Shown here one piece after another: positions 32,749 to 41,165 of a stretch of DNA of 64,000 nucleotides. The notes beneath the pieces are model-generated. The model saw only the letters and a program-made list of their open reading frames with translations, ran no database searches and had not been told where the DNA came from. Numbering within the stretch: position 1 is the stretch's first letter; every line of letters starts with the position of its first letter. Source of the stretch: Protofrankia sp963555925 (GTDB lineage Bacteria; Actinomycetota; Actinomycetes; Frankiales; Frankiaceae); NCBI GenBank assembly GCA_963555925.1, contig CAUVXJ010000078.1, positions 30,092 to 94,091 on the forward strand. The letters run 5' to 3'. A program made the translations under genes and the position numbers.

Positions 32749-33906
32749 GTGAGGAACGTGCCGGCCTACCTTGATCATGCATCCACGGCCGTCCTGCACC
32801 CCGCGGCCCGTGAGGCCCTGCTGGCGGCCCTCGACGACGGTTGGGCGGACCCCGCCCGCCTGTACCGCGATGCCCGGCGGGCCCGCATGCTGCTCGACGC
32901 CTCCCGGGAGACGGTCGCCGCGGTGCTCGGCGCCCGCCCCGACGAGGTCAGCTTCACCTCGTCGGGTACCCATGCGGCACAGCTCGCGATTCTCGGCGCG
33001 GCCGGCGCCCGCCGTCGGTCAGGGACGCGGATGCTGGTCAGTGCCGTTGAACACTCCTGCGTTCTGCACGCCGCCCGATGGCACGAAAACGCCGGCGGCA
33101 CGGTCGACACGGTCGGCGTGGACCGATTCGGCCGGGTCGACCCGGCGGGTTTCACTCCCCCACCGGGCACGGCGCTGGCCAGCCTGCAACATGCCAACCA
33201 CGAGGTCGCGACCATCCAGCCGGTAGCCGCGGTCGCCGATGTGCTGCACACCGCAGGTGTCCCGTTGCATGTGGACGCAGCCATGTCGGCCGGACGGATC
33301 CCGGTGGACGTCGTCGCCCTGGGAGCCGATCTACTCAGCGCCAGTGCGCACAAGTTCGGCGGGCCGGCAGGGGTGGGCATCCTGGTCGTGCGGACCGGGC
33401 GTCGATGGCGCAACCCACTACCCACCGACGAACGCGAGGGTGGCCGGGCGGGCGGCTTCCCCAACGTCGCGGCCATCGTCGCGACGGCCGCGGCCCTGCA
33501 CGCCCGGACCATCGAAATCGCCGATGAGACACCGCGCCTGGCCGGCTACGTCGAGCGGCTGCGAACCCGTCTCCCCCACCTCGTTGCGGACGTCGAGCTA
33601 CTCGGCGACCCGGATCCGGCCGGTCGGCTGCCACATCTGCTCACGTTCTCGTGCCTGTACGTCGACGGAGAAGCGCTGCTCGGCGAGTTGGACCGGGCGG
33701 GAATCGCGGTCAGCAGCGGCTCCAGCTGCACGTCGGACGCCCTCACCCCCAGCCACGTGCTGGCGGCGATGGGCGCGTTGACCCAGGGCAACATCCGGGT
33801 GTCGTTCGGCCGCGAATCCGACGGAGCGGATGTGGACGCCCTGCTGGCGGTCCTACCCGAGGCGGTTGCCCGGGTCCGCGAGCGGGCCGGGGCCGTCGGC
33901 CTGTGA
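32749..33906 (+). CDS. cysteine desulfurase (class V aminotransferase)
   Basis: PLP enzyme of 385 residues that takes sulfur from cysteine as a protein persulfide. PLP contacts are visible in VEHSCVLHAARW, LHVDAAMSAGRIPVD and the Schiff-base Lys in SASAHKFGGPAGVG. The active-site Cys is in SSGSSCTSDALTPSH, the long-loop NifS/IscS type. It is coupled by GTGA overlap to a TusA-like gene, so persulfide relay to TusA is likely. The N-terminus YLDHASTAVLHP is normal. GTG 32749 is the start. Confidence 0.92.
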   Translation: MRNVPAYLDHASTAVLHPAAREALLAALDDGWADPARLYRDARRARMLLDASRETVAAVLGARPDEVSFTSSGTHAAQLAILGAAGARRRSGTRMLVSAVEHSCVLHAARWHENAGGTVDTVGVDRFGRVDPAGFTPPPGTALASLQHANHEVATIQPVAAVADVLHTAGVPLHVDAAMSAGRIPVDVVALGADLLSASAHKFGGPAGVGILVVRTGRRWRNPLPTDEREGGRAGGFPNVAAIVATAAALHARTIEIADETPRLAGYVERLRTRLPHLVADVELLGDPDPAGRLPHLLTFSCLYVDGEALLGELDRAGIAVSSGSSCTSDALTPSHVLAAMGALTQGNIRVSFGRESDGADVDALLAVLPEAVARVRERAGAVGL

Positions 33907-34184
33907 GATCAGCCGACCACAGTGACCGCGACGACCGCGACACCTCGTGGAACGGCACCCGCCTCACCGTGGACGCGCGTGGACGACGGTGCCCGCTGCC
34001 GATCATCGAACTCGCACGCCGCATCCGCGACATCGACGTCGGCGCAGACCTGCAACTGTGGGCCGACGACCCCGCGGCCGCGCATGACGTCCCCGCCTGG
34101 TGCCGGATGCGCGTCCAGGAGCTGATCTCGACCCGCAAGCTGCCTGGCGGGGGGACGGCCTACCTCGTCCGCCGACTCTCTTAG
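33903..34184 (+). CDS. TusA-family sulfurtransferase
   Basis: A 93-residue TusA-like sulfur carrier with the catalytic CPxP motif in GRRCPLPIIELARRI. The alpha/beta core ends with TAYLVRRLS. Start GTG 33903 overlaps the cysteine desulfurase stop. The pair probably passes sulfur to tRNA thiolation, molybdenum cofactor or Fe-S targets. A dispersed repeat begins in the stop codon. Confidence 0.88.
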   Translation: MRSADHSDRDDRDTSWNGTRLTVDARGRRCPLPIIELARRIRDIDVGADLQLWADDPAAAHDVPAWCRMRVQELISTRKLPGGGTAYLVRRLS

Positions 34185-34197
34185 AGCGCCCGGCAAT
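34181..34197 (-). repeat. dispersed intergenic repeat, copy 4, at the left edge of a gap
   Basis: TTAGAGCGCCCGGCAAT is the reverse complement of the consensus end and is cut by the run of N. It faces copy 5 across the gap. Confidence 0.7.
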
Positions 34198-34388
34198 NNN
34201 NNNNNNNNNNNNNNNNNNNNNNNNNNNNNNNNNNNNNNNNNNNNNNNNNNNNNNNNNNNNNNNNNNNNNNNNNNNNNNNNNNNNNNNNNNNNNNNNNNNN
34301 NNNNNNNNNNNNNNNNNNNNNNNNNNNNNNNNNNNNNNNNNNNNNNNNNNNNNNNNNNNNNNNNNNNNNNNNNNNNNNNNNNNNNNNN
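34198..34388. other. assembly gap (191 N)
   Basis: Unknown sequence bounded on both sides by inverted copies of the dispersed repeat. The length is probably an estimate. Confidence 0.95.
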
Positions 34389-34410
34389 CCCCTATTACCG
34401 GGCGCTCTTA
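34389..34410 (+). repeat. dispersed intergenic repeat, copy 5, at the right edge of a gap
   Basis: CCCCTATTACCGGGCGCTCT plus TA matches the consensus in plus orientation. With copy 4 it forms terminal inverted repeats around the gap. Confidence 0.7.
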
Positions 34411-34548
34411 GAGGTCGTGAGAGCCGTGTGAGAAAGATCACTCATATGGACCGAACCCGTGTCGACCGGTGACCGGTCGACACGGGCCTCGCCAGCTACA
34501 ACCGCTGGAAGGTCAGACCAGGACGCATCCCGACCCGCAGCGACCGGA

Positions 34549-34932
34549 TCAGTGGAAGGAGTCGCCGCAGGCGCAGGAACCCGCCGCGTTGGGGTTGTCG
34601 ATCGTGAAGCCCTGCTTCTCGATCGTGTCGACGAAGTCGATCGTCGCGCCACCGAGATACGGGGTACTCATCCGGTCGACCGCGACCTTGACGCCTGAGA
34701 AGTCCAGGACGGTGTCGCCGTCGAGCTGACGCTCGTCGAAGAAGAGCTGGTAGCGCATGCCGGAGCAGCCGCCGGGCTGCACGGCGATCCGCAGCTGGAG
34801 GTCGTCACGACCTTCCTGCTCAAGCAGGTTCTTCACCTTGCTCGCGGCCACGTCGGTCAGGATGACGGTGTTCGGCCCGGTCGCTGTGTCCGTGCCGGTC
34901 ACGGTTTCAGTCGTCGCGTCCTGGACGGTCAT
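34549..34932 (-). CDS. erpA: iron-sulfur cluster insertion protein (HesB/IscA family)
   Basis: A-type Fe-S carrier of 127 residues. The three cluster Cys are in QPGGCSGMRYQLFF and SCACGDSFH (CxC near the C-terminus). The N-terminal 20 residues are a Thr-rich extension. It may load NadA, encoded divergently, with its [4Fe-4S] cluster, and uses sulfur of the kind the convergent cysteine desulfurase supplies; this link is inferred. Confidence 0.93.
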   Translation of the reverse strand: MTVQDATTETVTGTDTATGPNTVILTDVAASKVKNLLEQEGRDDLQLRIAVQPGGCSGMRYQLFFDERQLDGDTVLDFSGVKVAVDRMSTPYLGGATIDFVDTIEKQGFTIDNPNAAGSCACGDSFH

Positions 34933-35426
34933 GGAGACTGCTCCCTAGGTTCCCTTGGGGCCCGCGCCTGCGCGAAAGCATTCATGATCGCGCATCCGAA
35001 GGCCAGTCGAGCCCTTGTTGTCAGGTGTGGCCGGTATTGGTCTACCCACATTGCGTGTGCACTCTGTGTGCAACCGCGCGAGATGTCTGTACATATCGCC
35101 ATTCATACGAATGTCGCCGTTCATGCCATCGCGGCGGTAGCCGTCATCCACAACACCTACCTGCAACACCGCATGCCGCGATCGCCTTCCCATCGTACGC
35201 AGGACCTCCGCGGACGACCAAGCACAGCATGGGGGGCTGTGATCGTGAACTCCTCCGATCGACGGCTGCACGTGCGTGCCCAGCGAGTTAGAGTCGTGTC
35301 GACCATTCGTCCACGAGAAGGCTGCCAGACCACCTCCAGGTGGCCGGCGGGCGCACAATCATGACTCAGGTTGCGCACCCGGAGGCCCCGAGCGAGCCGG
35401 TCGGCCGGTCGACCGGAGGAGCGAGC
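34933..35426. other. divergent intergenic region between erpA and nadA
   Basis: No gene is supported in these 494 bases. GC is lower than in the flanks. CCACCTCCAGGTGG near 35331 is a short palindrome about 90 bases upstream of the nadA start. I do not recognise a known riboswitch. Confidence 0.5.
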
Positions 35427-36659
35427 ATGACGATCAATCCCGCGCTCGACCGTGCCGCCATCACGCCGCTGCCCGGTTCTCCGGCCACCGCGCCAGCACA
35501 ACGCCCACCGAATCCTCTTACGCTGCTACTACTGGGGCGCGGCGTCGATCCCGACAGCGAGCGTGGGGTCGACTGCCCTGGTGCGCTGCCACCCGCATCC
35601 GATCCGAACCTGGTCGAGCGCGCTGCCGCGGCCCGGGCGGCGCTCGGCGCCTCCGTCTTCGTACTCGGGCACCACTACCAGCGGGACGAGGTCATCGCCT
35701 TCGCCGACGTGACCGGCGACTCATTCAGGCTCGCTCAGCAGGCCGCCGGCCGCCCCGAAGCCGGCCACATCGTCTTCTGCGGCGTGCACTTCATGGCCGA
35801 AAGCGCCGACATCCTCACCGGCGACCACCAGCAGGTGATCCTTCCCGACCTCGCCGCCGGCTGCTCCATGGCGGACATGGCCGCGCTCGAACAGGTCGAG
35901 CAGGCATGGGAGACCCTGGCCGACGCCGGGCTCGCCGAAGGCACCGTCCCGGTCAGCTACATGAACTCCTCAGCCGCGATCAAGGCGTTCACCGGGCGGC
36001 ATGGCGGCACGATCTGCACATCGTCCAATGCCCGGAGGGCACTTGAGTGGGCGTTCGGGCCGCAGCGCCGCGGCGAGCGGGTACTGTTCCTACCCGACCA
36101 GCATCTGGGCCGCAACACGGCGGTGCTGGAGATGGGCATGTCACTTGAGGACTGCGTGGTCTACAACCCGCACCGCCCGCGTGGCGGCGTTGTGGCGGGC
36201 CGGTTGCGCGACGCGCGGATGATCCTGTGGCGGGGCCACTGCTCGGTACACGGCCGGTTCAGTCGCGCCTGCGTGGACGAGGTCCGCGCCCGCATACCCG
36301 GCGTCACCGTGCTGGCCCATCCGGAGTGCCAGTATGAGGTCGTCACCGCTGCGGACATGATCGGCTCGACGGAGTACATCATCAAAGTCGTCGACGAGGC
36401 GCCGCCGGGCAGCGCGTTCGCCGTGGGCACCGAGCTGAACCTGGTGCAACGACTCGCGAACCGGCATCCCGACAAGACCGTCGCCTTCCTGGACCGTACG
36501 GTGTGCTATTGCTCGACGATGAACCGTATTGATCTGCCCCACCTCGTGTGGGCGCTCGAGTCCCTCGCGCGCGGCGAGACGGTCAACCGCATCACGGTCG
36601 ATCCCGATGTCGCGACACATGCCCGGAAGGCCCTTGACCAGATGCTGGCACTCCCCTGA
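35427..36659 (+). CDS. nadA: quinolinate synthase
   Basis: [4Fe-4S] enzyme that condenses iminoaspartate with dihydroxyacetone phosphate in NAD synthesis; 410 residues. Conserved blocks are VFVLGHHYQRDEVI, FCGVHFMAESADIL, MNSSAAIKAF, LFLPDQHLGRNTA, WRGHCSVHGRF and the late cluster Cys region CYCSTMNRIDL. ATG 35427 is chosen because GGAGGAG lies at the right distance; in-frame starts exist 66 and 87 bases upstream. nadB and nadC are not in the window. Confidence 0.95.
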   Translation: MTINPALDRAAITPLPGSPATAPAQRPPNPLTLLLLGRGVDPDSERGVDCPGALPPASDPNLVERAAAARAALGASVFVLGHHYQRDEVIAFADVTGDSFRLAQQAAGRPEAGHIVFCGVHFMAESADILTGDHQQVILPDLAAGCSMADMAALEQVEQAWETLADAGLAEGTVPVSYMNSSAAIKAFTGRHGGTICTSSNARRALEWAFGPQRRGERVLFLPDQHLGRNTAVLEMGMSLEDCVVYNPHRPRGGVVAGRLRDARMILWRGHCSVHGRFSRACVDEVRARIPGVTVLAHPECQYEVVTAADMIGSTEYIIKVVDEAPPGSAFAVGTELNLVQRLANRHPDKTVAFLDRTVCYCSTMNRIDLPHLVWALESLARGETVNRITVDPDVATHARKALDQMLALP

Positions 36660-37282
36660 TGGCCCTGTTGAAACGACGTGCACGCACCCCGGACGCACCC
36701 GCCGGCCCGACCAGCGACGAGCCGACCGAGGCGGGCGCCCCCGTCGGTCGTGAGAACGGGTCGGGTAAGGGACGCCCCACCCCGAAGCGCAGCGACGCCC
36801 GCGCGGCACGCACCCGCGGCGGCAGCGCCCTGGCGACCTCGGGGTCGCGTAAGGATGCCCGGGCGAGCTCCCGCGGCGAGCGGCGCCGCCAGTCCCAGGA
36901 GTACCGGACGGCGATGATGTCGGGGGATGTCAGTAAGCTGCCCCCGCGCGAGCGTGCCCCCGAGCGCGTACTGGCCCGGGACTTCGTCGACGCCCGCCGC
37001 AATGTGGGACCGTTCTTCCTCGCCGCCGCCGCGCTGTACTTCGTCGGCGGGCTCGTCCCCAACGAGTACATCCGACTCATCGCCACCTATCTGATGCTGC
37101 TGGGCATCCTCGCCGTGGCCGTCGACTCGATCGTGCTGTCCCGCCAGGTCAGCCGCAAGGTCGCCGAGAAGTATCCGGACTCGTCGGTCAAAGTGCGCGC
37201 GTACAGCATCCAACGCGCCCTGCTACCGGCCCGCTGGCGGATGCCGCGGCCCCGGGTCACCCGCGCCGGCAACAGCCGCTGA
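36659..37282 (+). CDS. DUF3043 membrane protein
   Basis: A 207-residue protein. The basic, Ala/Arg-rich N-terminus is followed by the conserved block DVSKLPPRERAPERVLARDF and RRNVGPFFLAAA, then two membrane spans (FFLAAAALYFVGGLV and LIATYLMLLGILAVAVDSIV). The tail is basic. DUF3043 is specific to Actinobacteria and of unknown function. The start codon shares one base with the nadA stop (TGATG), so they are coupled. Confidence 0.88.
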   Translation: MALLKRRARTPDAPAGPTSDEPTEAGAPVGRENGSGKGRPTPKRSDARAARTRGGSALATSGSRKDARASSRGERRRQSQEYRTAMMSGDVSKLPPRERAPERVLARDFVDARRNVGPFFLAAAALYFVGGLVPNEYIRLIATYLMLLGILAVAVDSIVLSRQVSRKVAEKYPDSSVKVRAYSIQRALLPARWRMPRPRVTRAGNSR

Positions 37283-37526
37283 CCCGGCCGGAGCCGCCCG
37301 GGCGACAGATCGTGCCCAGACCGGAAACATCGCGGATGAAAAGCGACAAAAAGGTCGACTACCTCTGAAAAACCTCGTAGTACGACTCTTCGGTACGTTA
37401 CGCTGTTCGGACGGATGCCGGTCCTGACCGGCGACGACCGGACCGCATCGTCCTGGCGGCGTGGGCGGTGGCCGCTTTGCGGCCCTGTCCAGGGGGAGGG
37501 CGACGCCCCTTATCGAGGGGTAGTAC

Positions 37527-38645
37527 GTGAAACGCACAACCGCATATGTGCTCACCGCGGTCGCCTTCTGCTTTCTGGCCGCGTGCGAGCCGAATCTTGC
37601 CTCCAGCAACCCGGCGGCGACATCGAGCGCGTCCAGTGTGGCCGGGCCGGCGGCTGGAACATCACCGTCGGCTACCCCAGCCACACCGACGACAGCCGTT
37701 GGCGCATCCACGGCTGTTCCGCCGCCCGGCACAACATCATCCAGTTCAGGGCCATCCAGTTCAGGCGTGGCCGTGCCGGCACCGAACGCCGACGGCTTTG
37801 CCACTGGCACGACCGGTGGTGCAGCCGGAGCCACGGTGTCTGTCACGACAGCAGCGGACCTCGCCACGTACGCCGGTGCGAACCAACCGTACGTACTCAA
37901 GGTCACCGGAGTGATCACACTCACCGGTCAGATCAAGGTCTCTTCGAACAAGACAATCGTCGGCGCTGCGAAGGGTGCCGGTCTCACCGGTGGCGGCCTG
38001 AACATCCGCAACGTGAACAACGTGATCGTGCGCAACCTGACCATCAGCATGGCAACCGGTACCGATGCGATCAGCGTCTACGGCTCGCACCATGTGTGGA
38101 TCACTCAGAACGACCTCTCCAGCGACATGACGCACGGCAAGGACTACTACGATGGTCTGCTCGACATCACGAAGGCTTCCGATCTCGTCACCGTGTCGTG
38201 GAACCGGTTTCACGACCACTACAAGGTGATGCTCATCGGCGCGAGTGACGACGACAGCGCCGACCGGGGCAAGCTGCGTGTCACTGTCCATCACAACTTG
38301 TTCACCAACGTGAATTCACGGCTGCCGAGCCTGCGCTTCGGCACCGGCCACGTCTACGACAACGTGTTCCAGACAGCTGACACCGCCGTCAACTCGCGGA
38401 TGGGCGCGGTGGTTCTCCTTGAGGCCAACGTCTTCCGCGGCGTTGCCACGCCAGTGATCACAACCGGCTACAGCACGGAGGACGGGTCTGCCGTCCTGTC
38501 GTCCGACCACCCGAACGACTTCGGTGCAGCCGCACCGGCCGAACGCACCGCCAGCAGTTCCACTGTTCAACTGCCATATGCCTACCTGGCCGAACCGGCG
38601 GCGACCATCGCCGCATCCGTGCCGGCAGGCGCCGGACCACGCTGA
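37527..38645 (+). CDS. secreted pectate lyase, polysaccharide lyase family 1, lipoprotein
   Basis: Exported lyase that cleaves polygalacturonate by beta-elimination; 372 residues. The N-terminus has a signal with the lipobox FLAAC, followed by a Ser/Thr/Pro/Ala linker of about 75 residues. The parallel beta-helix starts at YVLKVTGVITLTGQIKVSSN. PL1 motifs are DGLLDITKASDLVTVSWNRF (calcium-binding Asp), HDHYKVMLIG and HHNLFTNVNSRLPSLRFG with the catalytic Arg. The start is GTG. It is monocistronic, with 244 bases upstream. It would act on plant cell walls. Confidence 0.88.
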   Translation: MKRTTAYVLTAVAFCFLAACEPNLASSNPAATSSASSVAGPAAGTSPSATPATPTTAVGASTAVPPPGTTSSSSGPSSSGVAVPAPNADGFATGTTGGAAGATVSVTTAADLATYAGANQPYVLKVTGVITLTGQIKVSSNKTIVGAAKGAGLTGGGLNIRNVNNVIVRNLTISMATGTDAISVYGSHHVWITQNDLSSDMTHGKDYYDGLLDITKASDLVTVSWNRFHDHYKVMLIGASDDDSADRGKLRVTVHHNLFTNVNSRLPSLRFGTGHVYDNVFQTADTAVNSRMGAVVLLEANVFRGVATPVITTGYSTEDGSAVLSSDHPNDFGAAAPAERTASSSTVQLPYAYLAEPAATIAASVPAGAGPR

Positions 38646-38737
38646 CCTGCTCGCCGCGCCGGGTTCCCGGCACGGGGCCGGGGCATTCGGGCACAAACCG
38701 AACCTCGGCCCTGCGCGGCGAATCATAGGGTGGTTGC

Positions 38738-39715
38738 GTGGAGCATCGACGACTGGGACGCAGTGGACTGAGCGTCAGTGAAATCGCGTACGGCAACTGG
38801 CTCACCCATGGTGATCAGATCGAGCGGGATCAGGCGTTCTCGTGCGTACGCGCCGCCCTCGACAGCGGGATCACGACCTTCGACACCGCCGACGTGTACG
38901 CGGGCACGAAGGCCGAGGTCGTGCTGGGTGAGGCGCTGGCCGGGATACGCCGCGAATCCTACGAGCTGTGCACCAAGGTGTTCTGGCCGACCGGACCCGG
39001 CCCGAACGATCGCGGTCTGGGTCGCAAACACCTCATCGAGTCCTGCCACGCCTCGCTGCGGCGGCTGCGCACCGACCATCTCGATCTCTACCAGGCGCAC
39101 CGCTACGACCCGACCGTGCCGTTGGAGGAGACCCTACGGGCCTTCGACGACCTGGTGCGGGCCGGCAAGGTGCTCTACGTCGGTGTCTCGGAGTGGAGCG
39201 CCGCGCAGATCTCCGACGCGGTACGCATCGCCGCGCAGGCCGGTTACGACCAGATCATCTCCAACCAGCCGCAGTACTCGATGCTGTGGCGGACGATCGA
39301 GGCCGATGTCATCCCGACGTCCCGCGCCGCCGGCATCGCCCAGATCGTCTGGTCACCGGTGGCGCAGGGTGTACTCACCGGCAAGTACCTGCCGGGGGCG
39401 CCGCTGCCCGACGACACCCGCGCAACCAGTGGGTCCGGCTCGGGTGCCATCCGACGCCTGTTGCGGGACGAGGTTCTCGCCCGGGTCCAGGACCTGCTAC
39501 CCGTCGCTGCCGACGTCGGCCTGTCCCCGGCACAGCTGGCAGTCGCCTGGGTGCTCCAGAATGACAATGTGGCATCGGCGATCATCGGAGCCTCGCGGCC
39601 GGAGCAGGTCCACGAGAACGTCAAGGCGTCGGGAGTGACGTTGGACCCGGAGATCCTGGCCCGGATCGACGCGGTGCTCGACGATGTGGTCGTGACCGAC
39701 CCGGATGCCGTGTGA
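38738..39715 (+). CDS. aldo/keto reductase
   Basis: NADPH-dependent oxidoreductase of 325 residues related to YghZ and the potassium-channel beta-subunit group. Catalytic Asp and Tyr are in FDTADVYAGTKAE, the Lys in ELCTKVFWP, and the His in DLYQAHRYDP. The C-terminal NADPH site is ASAIIGASRPEQVHEN. The substrate is unknown. GTG 38738 is the start; an 82-residue gene converges 4 bases after the stop. Confidence 0.92.
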   Translation: MEHRRLGRSGLSVSEIAYGNWLTHGDQIERDQAFSCVRAALDSGITTFDTADVYAGTKAEVVLGEALAGIRRESYELCTKVFWPTGPGPNDRGLGRKHLIESCHASLRRLRTDHLDLYQAHRYDPTVPLEETLRAFDDLVRAGKVLYVGVSEWSAAQISDAVRIAAQAGYDQIISNQPQYSMLWRTIEADVIPTSRAAGIAQIVWSPVAQGVLTGKYLPGAPLPDDTRATSGSGSGAIRRLLRDEVLARVQDLLPVAADVGLSPAQLAVAWVLQNDNVASAIIGASRPEQVHENVKASGVTLDPEILARIDAVLDDVVVTDPDAV

Positions 39716-39719
39716 CCGG

Positions 39720-39968
39720 CTAGTCCACGGAACGAAGGCTCATCGGGCCGTAGACCTTGCGGCCGGCCTCTTCCAGCACCACCTGCTGGACGCCGGCCTC
39801 CAGCAGCTCCCGCCAGGTCTCCCCCAACCAGGTCTCGGCGTCGCTCTGGGTCGGGAACGACTCCGACGAGGAGGCACCCGCAGGCGCGACCGCGACCGCG
39901 ACACCGTCCTCGGCCTCGAAACGCCACATCCAGCTCACCGCAGGGCACCCCTCTGTCGTTCCGTCCAT
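39720..39968 (-). CDS. small conserved actinobacterial hypothetical protein
   Basis: An 82-residue acidic protein. The core FPTQSDAETWLGETWRELLE followed by VQQVVLEEAGRKVYGPMSL is a pattern I associate with small conserved actinobacterial proteins of unknown function. It has a GGAGG-type ribosome binding site upstream of ATG 39968. No signal peptide or metal motif is seen. Confidence 0.7.
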   Translation of the reverse strand: MDGTTEGCPAVSWMWRFEAEDGVAVAVAPAGASSSESFPTQSDAETWLGETWRELLEAGVQQVVLEEAGRKVYGPMSLRSVD

Positions 39969-40107
39969 GTCGTCCTCCCGCCAGGGTCATCTTCTCTGGA
40001 TGGGCAGGCTCCATCCAACACGGTCAGCACTCCAGCGGCCCGTCCCGGCCACCCTCCCGGCCCGTGTTAGAGGGCGACGCAACCGAACTTGCGTTCCGCT
40101 TGGTCAA

Positions 40108-40122
40108 GCGCCAAGATGGCGC
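40108..40122. promoter_or_regulatory. inverted repeat just before the second antitoxin gene
   Basis: GCGCCA-AGA-TGGCGC is a perfect 6-3-6 inverted repeat that ends one base before the ATG at 40124. It is a likely autoregulatory site for the ribbon-helix-helix antitoxin. Confidence 0.5.
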
Positions 40123-40123
40123 C

Positions 40124-40354
40124 ATGCCCAGCGTGCAGATCAAGGACGTTCCGGAGGCGACCCACGCGGTCCTGCGACGCCGCGCCGCCGTCGCACACCA
40201 GTCGCTCCAGGAATACCTGCTCGTCCGCCTGATCGAGGAGGCGGGCACACCCACCCTCGACGAGGTGCTCGACCGTGCCGGTGGTCGAGCTGGCGGCTCC
40301 GCGCCGTTCGAATCCGTGGCTCGCGCCCTTCAGGAAGACCGTGCTGGTCGTTGA
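40124..40354 (+). CDS. FitA/VapB-like ribbon-helix-helix antitoxin
   Basis: A 76-residue antitoxin. It starts MPSVQIKDVPEATHAVLRRR, the ribbon-helix-helix DNA-binding start of FitA-type antitoxins, and continues AVAHQSLQEYLLVRLIEEA. The C-terminal half is the toxin-binding tail. It overlaps the PIN toxin gene by 14 bases. Confidence 0.87.
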   Translation: MPSVQIKDVPEATHAVLRRRAAVAHQSLQEYLLVRLIEEAGTPTLDEVLDRAGGRAGGSAPFESVARALQEDRAGR

Positions 40355-40733
40355 CGCCAGCGTGATCATCACCGCACTCGGCGACGACGGGCCGGACGGC
40401 GATCGAGCTCGCGATCGGCTGCGCGGGCAACAGCTGACCGCGCCGGAACTCATCGACCTTGAGGTAGTCTCCGTCCTTCGCCGCCTTCGGGCCGGCGGGC
40501 ACCTCGACACGCGCCGGGCGGAACTAGCGCTGACCGATCTGATCGACCTGCCGCTGCGGCGTGAGCCCCATCGCCGACTGCTGTCCCGATGTTGGGAACT
40601 GAGGGAAAACCTCACCAGCTACGACGCGGCCTACGTCGCACTCGCCGAAGTACTCGGGGTCGCCGTTCTCACGACCGACAAGCGGCTCGCCCGGGCCCCG
40701 GGCATCCGATGCCCCGTCGAGGTCCTGTCCTGA
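40341..40733 (+). CDS. VapC-type PIN toxin
   Basis: A 130-residue PIN ribonuclease. Active-site acids are in VVDASVIITAL, ELIDLEVVSVLRR, SYDAAYVALAE and LTTDKRLAR, the standard four-position arrangement. Start GTG 40341 is inside the antitoxin end. No frame damage is visible, so the module looks intact. A dispersed repeat follows 7 bases after the stop. Confidence 0.9.
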   Translation: MLVVDASVIITALGDDGPDGDRARDRLRGQQLTAPELIDLEVVSVLRRLRAGGHLDTRRAELALTDLIDLPLRREPHRRLLSRCWELRENLTSYDAAYVALAEVLGVAVLTTDKRLARAPGIRCPVEVLS

Positions 40734-40740
40734 TCTCCGG

Positions 40741-40766
40741 TAAGAGCGCCCGGCAACAGGGGCGTG
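40741..40766 (-). repeat. dispersed intergenic repeat, copy 6
   Basis: TAAGAGCGCCCGGCAACAGG followed by GGCGTG, the reverse complement of the full consensus, directly after the PIN toxin gene. Confidence 0.75.
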
Positions 40767-40915
40767 ACCGGTCGTACACCCTGAGCCTATCCATTTCGCC
40801 GGGGAGCACCGGCGTGCGAAAGTCGTGAACCGCCGGTCGGTGGTCTCCGGCCGGCGCCCGTACGATCCGGCGGATGGGCGGACGGGCGGACGGGTCGAAA
40901 CAATGAAGGGAAGCC

Positions 40916-41152
40916 GTGTTCACAGCTTCATATGGCGTCATGCCAACGTTCTCCGGGACGACAACGGTCACCGGGACGACAGTGCTCGCCGAAACCGTCG
41001 GGTCGACCAAGGCGCCGATGGAGTGGTGGGCGGTCGGCCTGGTCACGATCGGCGCGATCCTGCTGCTCGGACTCGTCATCACCATCATGACGTTGGTCGA
41101 CCGCAAGCACCACCCCCACCCCCGCGCCGAGCCGCAGGAGCCGCCGGCGTGA
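40916..41152 (+). CDS. small single-span membrane protein
   Basis: A 78-residue protein with a Thr-rich N-terminus, one membrane segment (WWAVGLVTIGAILLLGLVIT) and a His/Pro-rich tail. A GTG start at 40916 is used; an ATG at 40940 is possible. It precedes the metallo-beta-lactamase-fold gene by 13 bases, so they are probably co-transcribed. Function unknown. Confidence 0.55.
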   Translation: MFTASYGVMPTFSGTTTVTGTTVLAETVGSTKAPMEWWAVGLVTIGAILLLGLVITIMTLVDRKHHPHPRAEPQEPPA

Positions 41153-41165
41153 GAACGTCACCCGC

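Noticed and set aside
34933..35426. NAD-type riboswitch ahead of nadA
   Set aside because: The region is divergent and lower in GC, but I cannot recognise any known NAD-responsive RNA structure.
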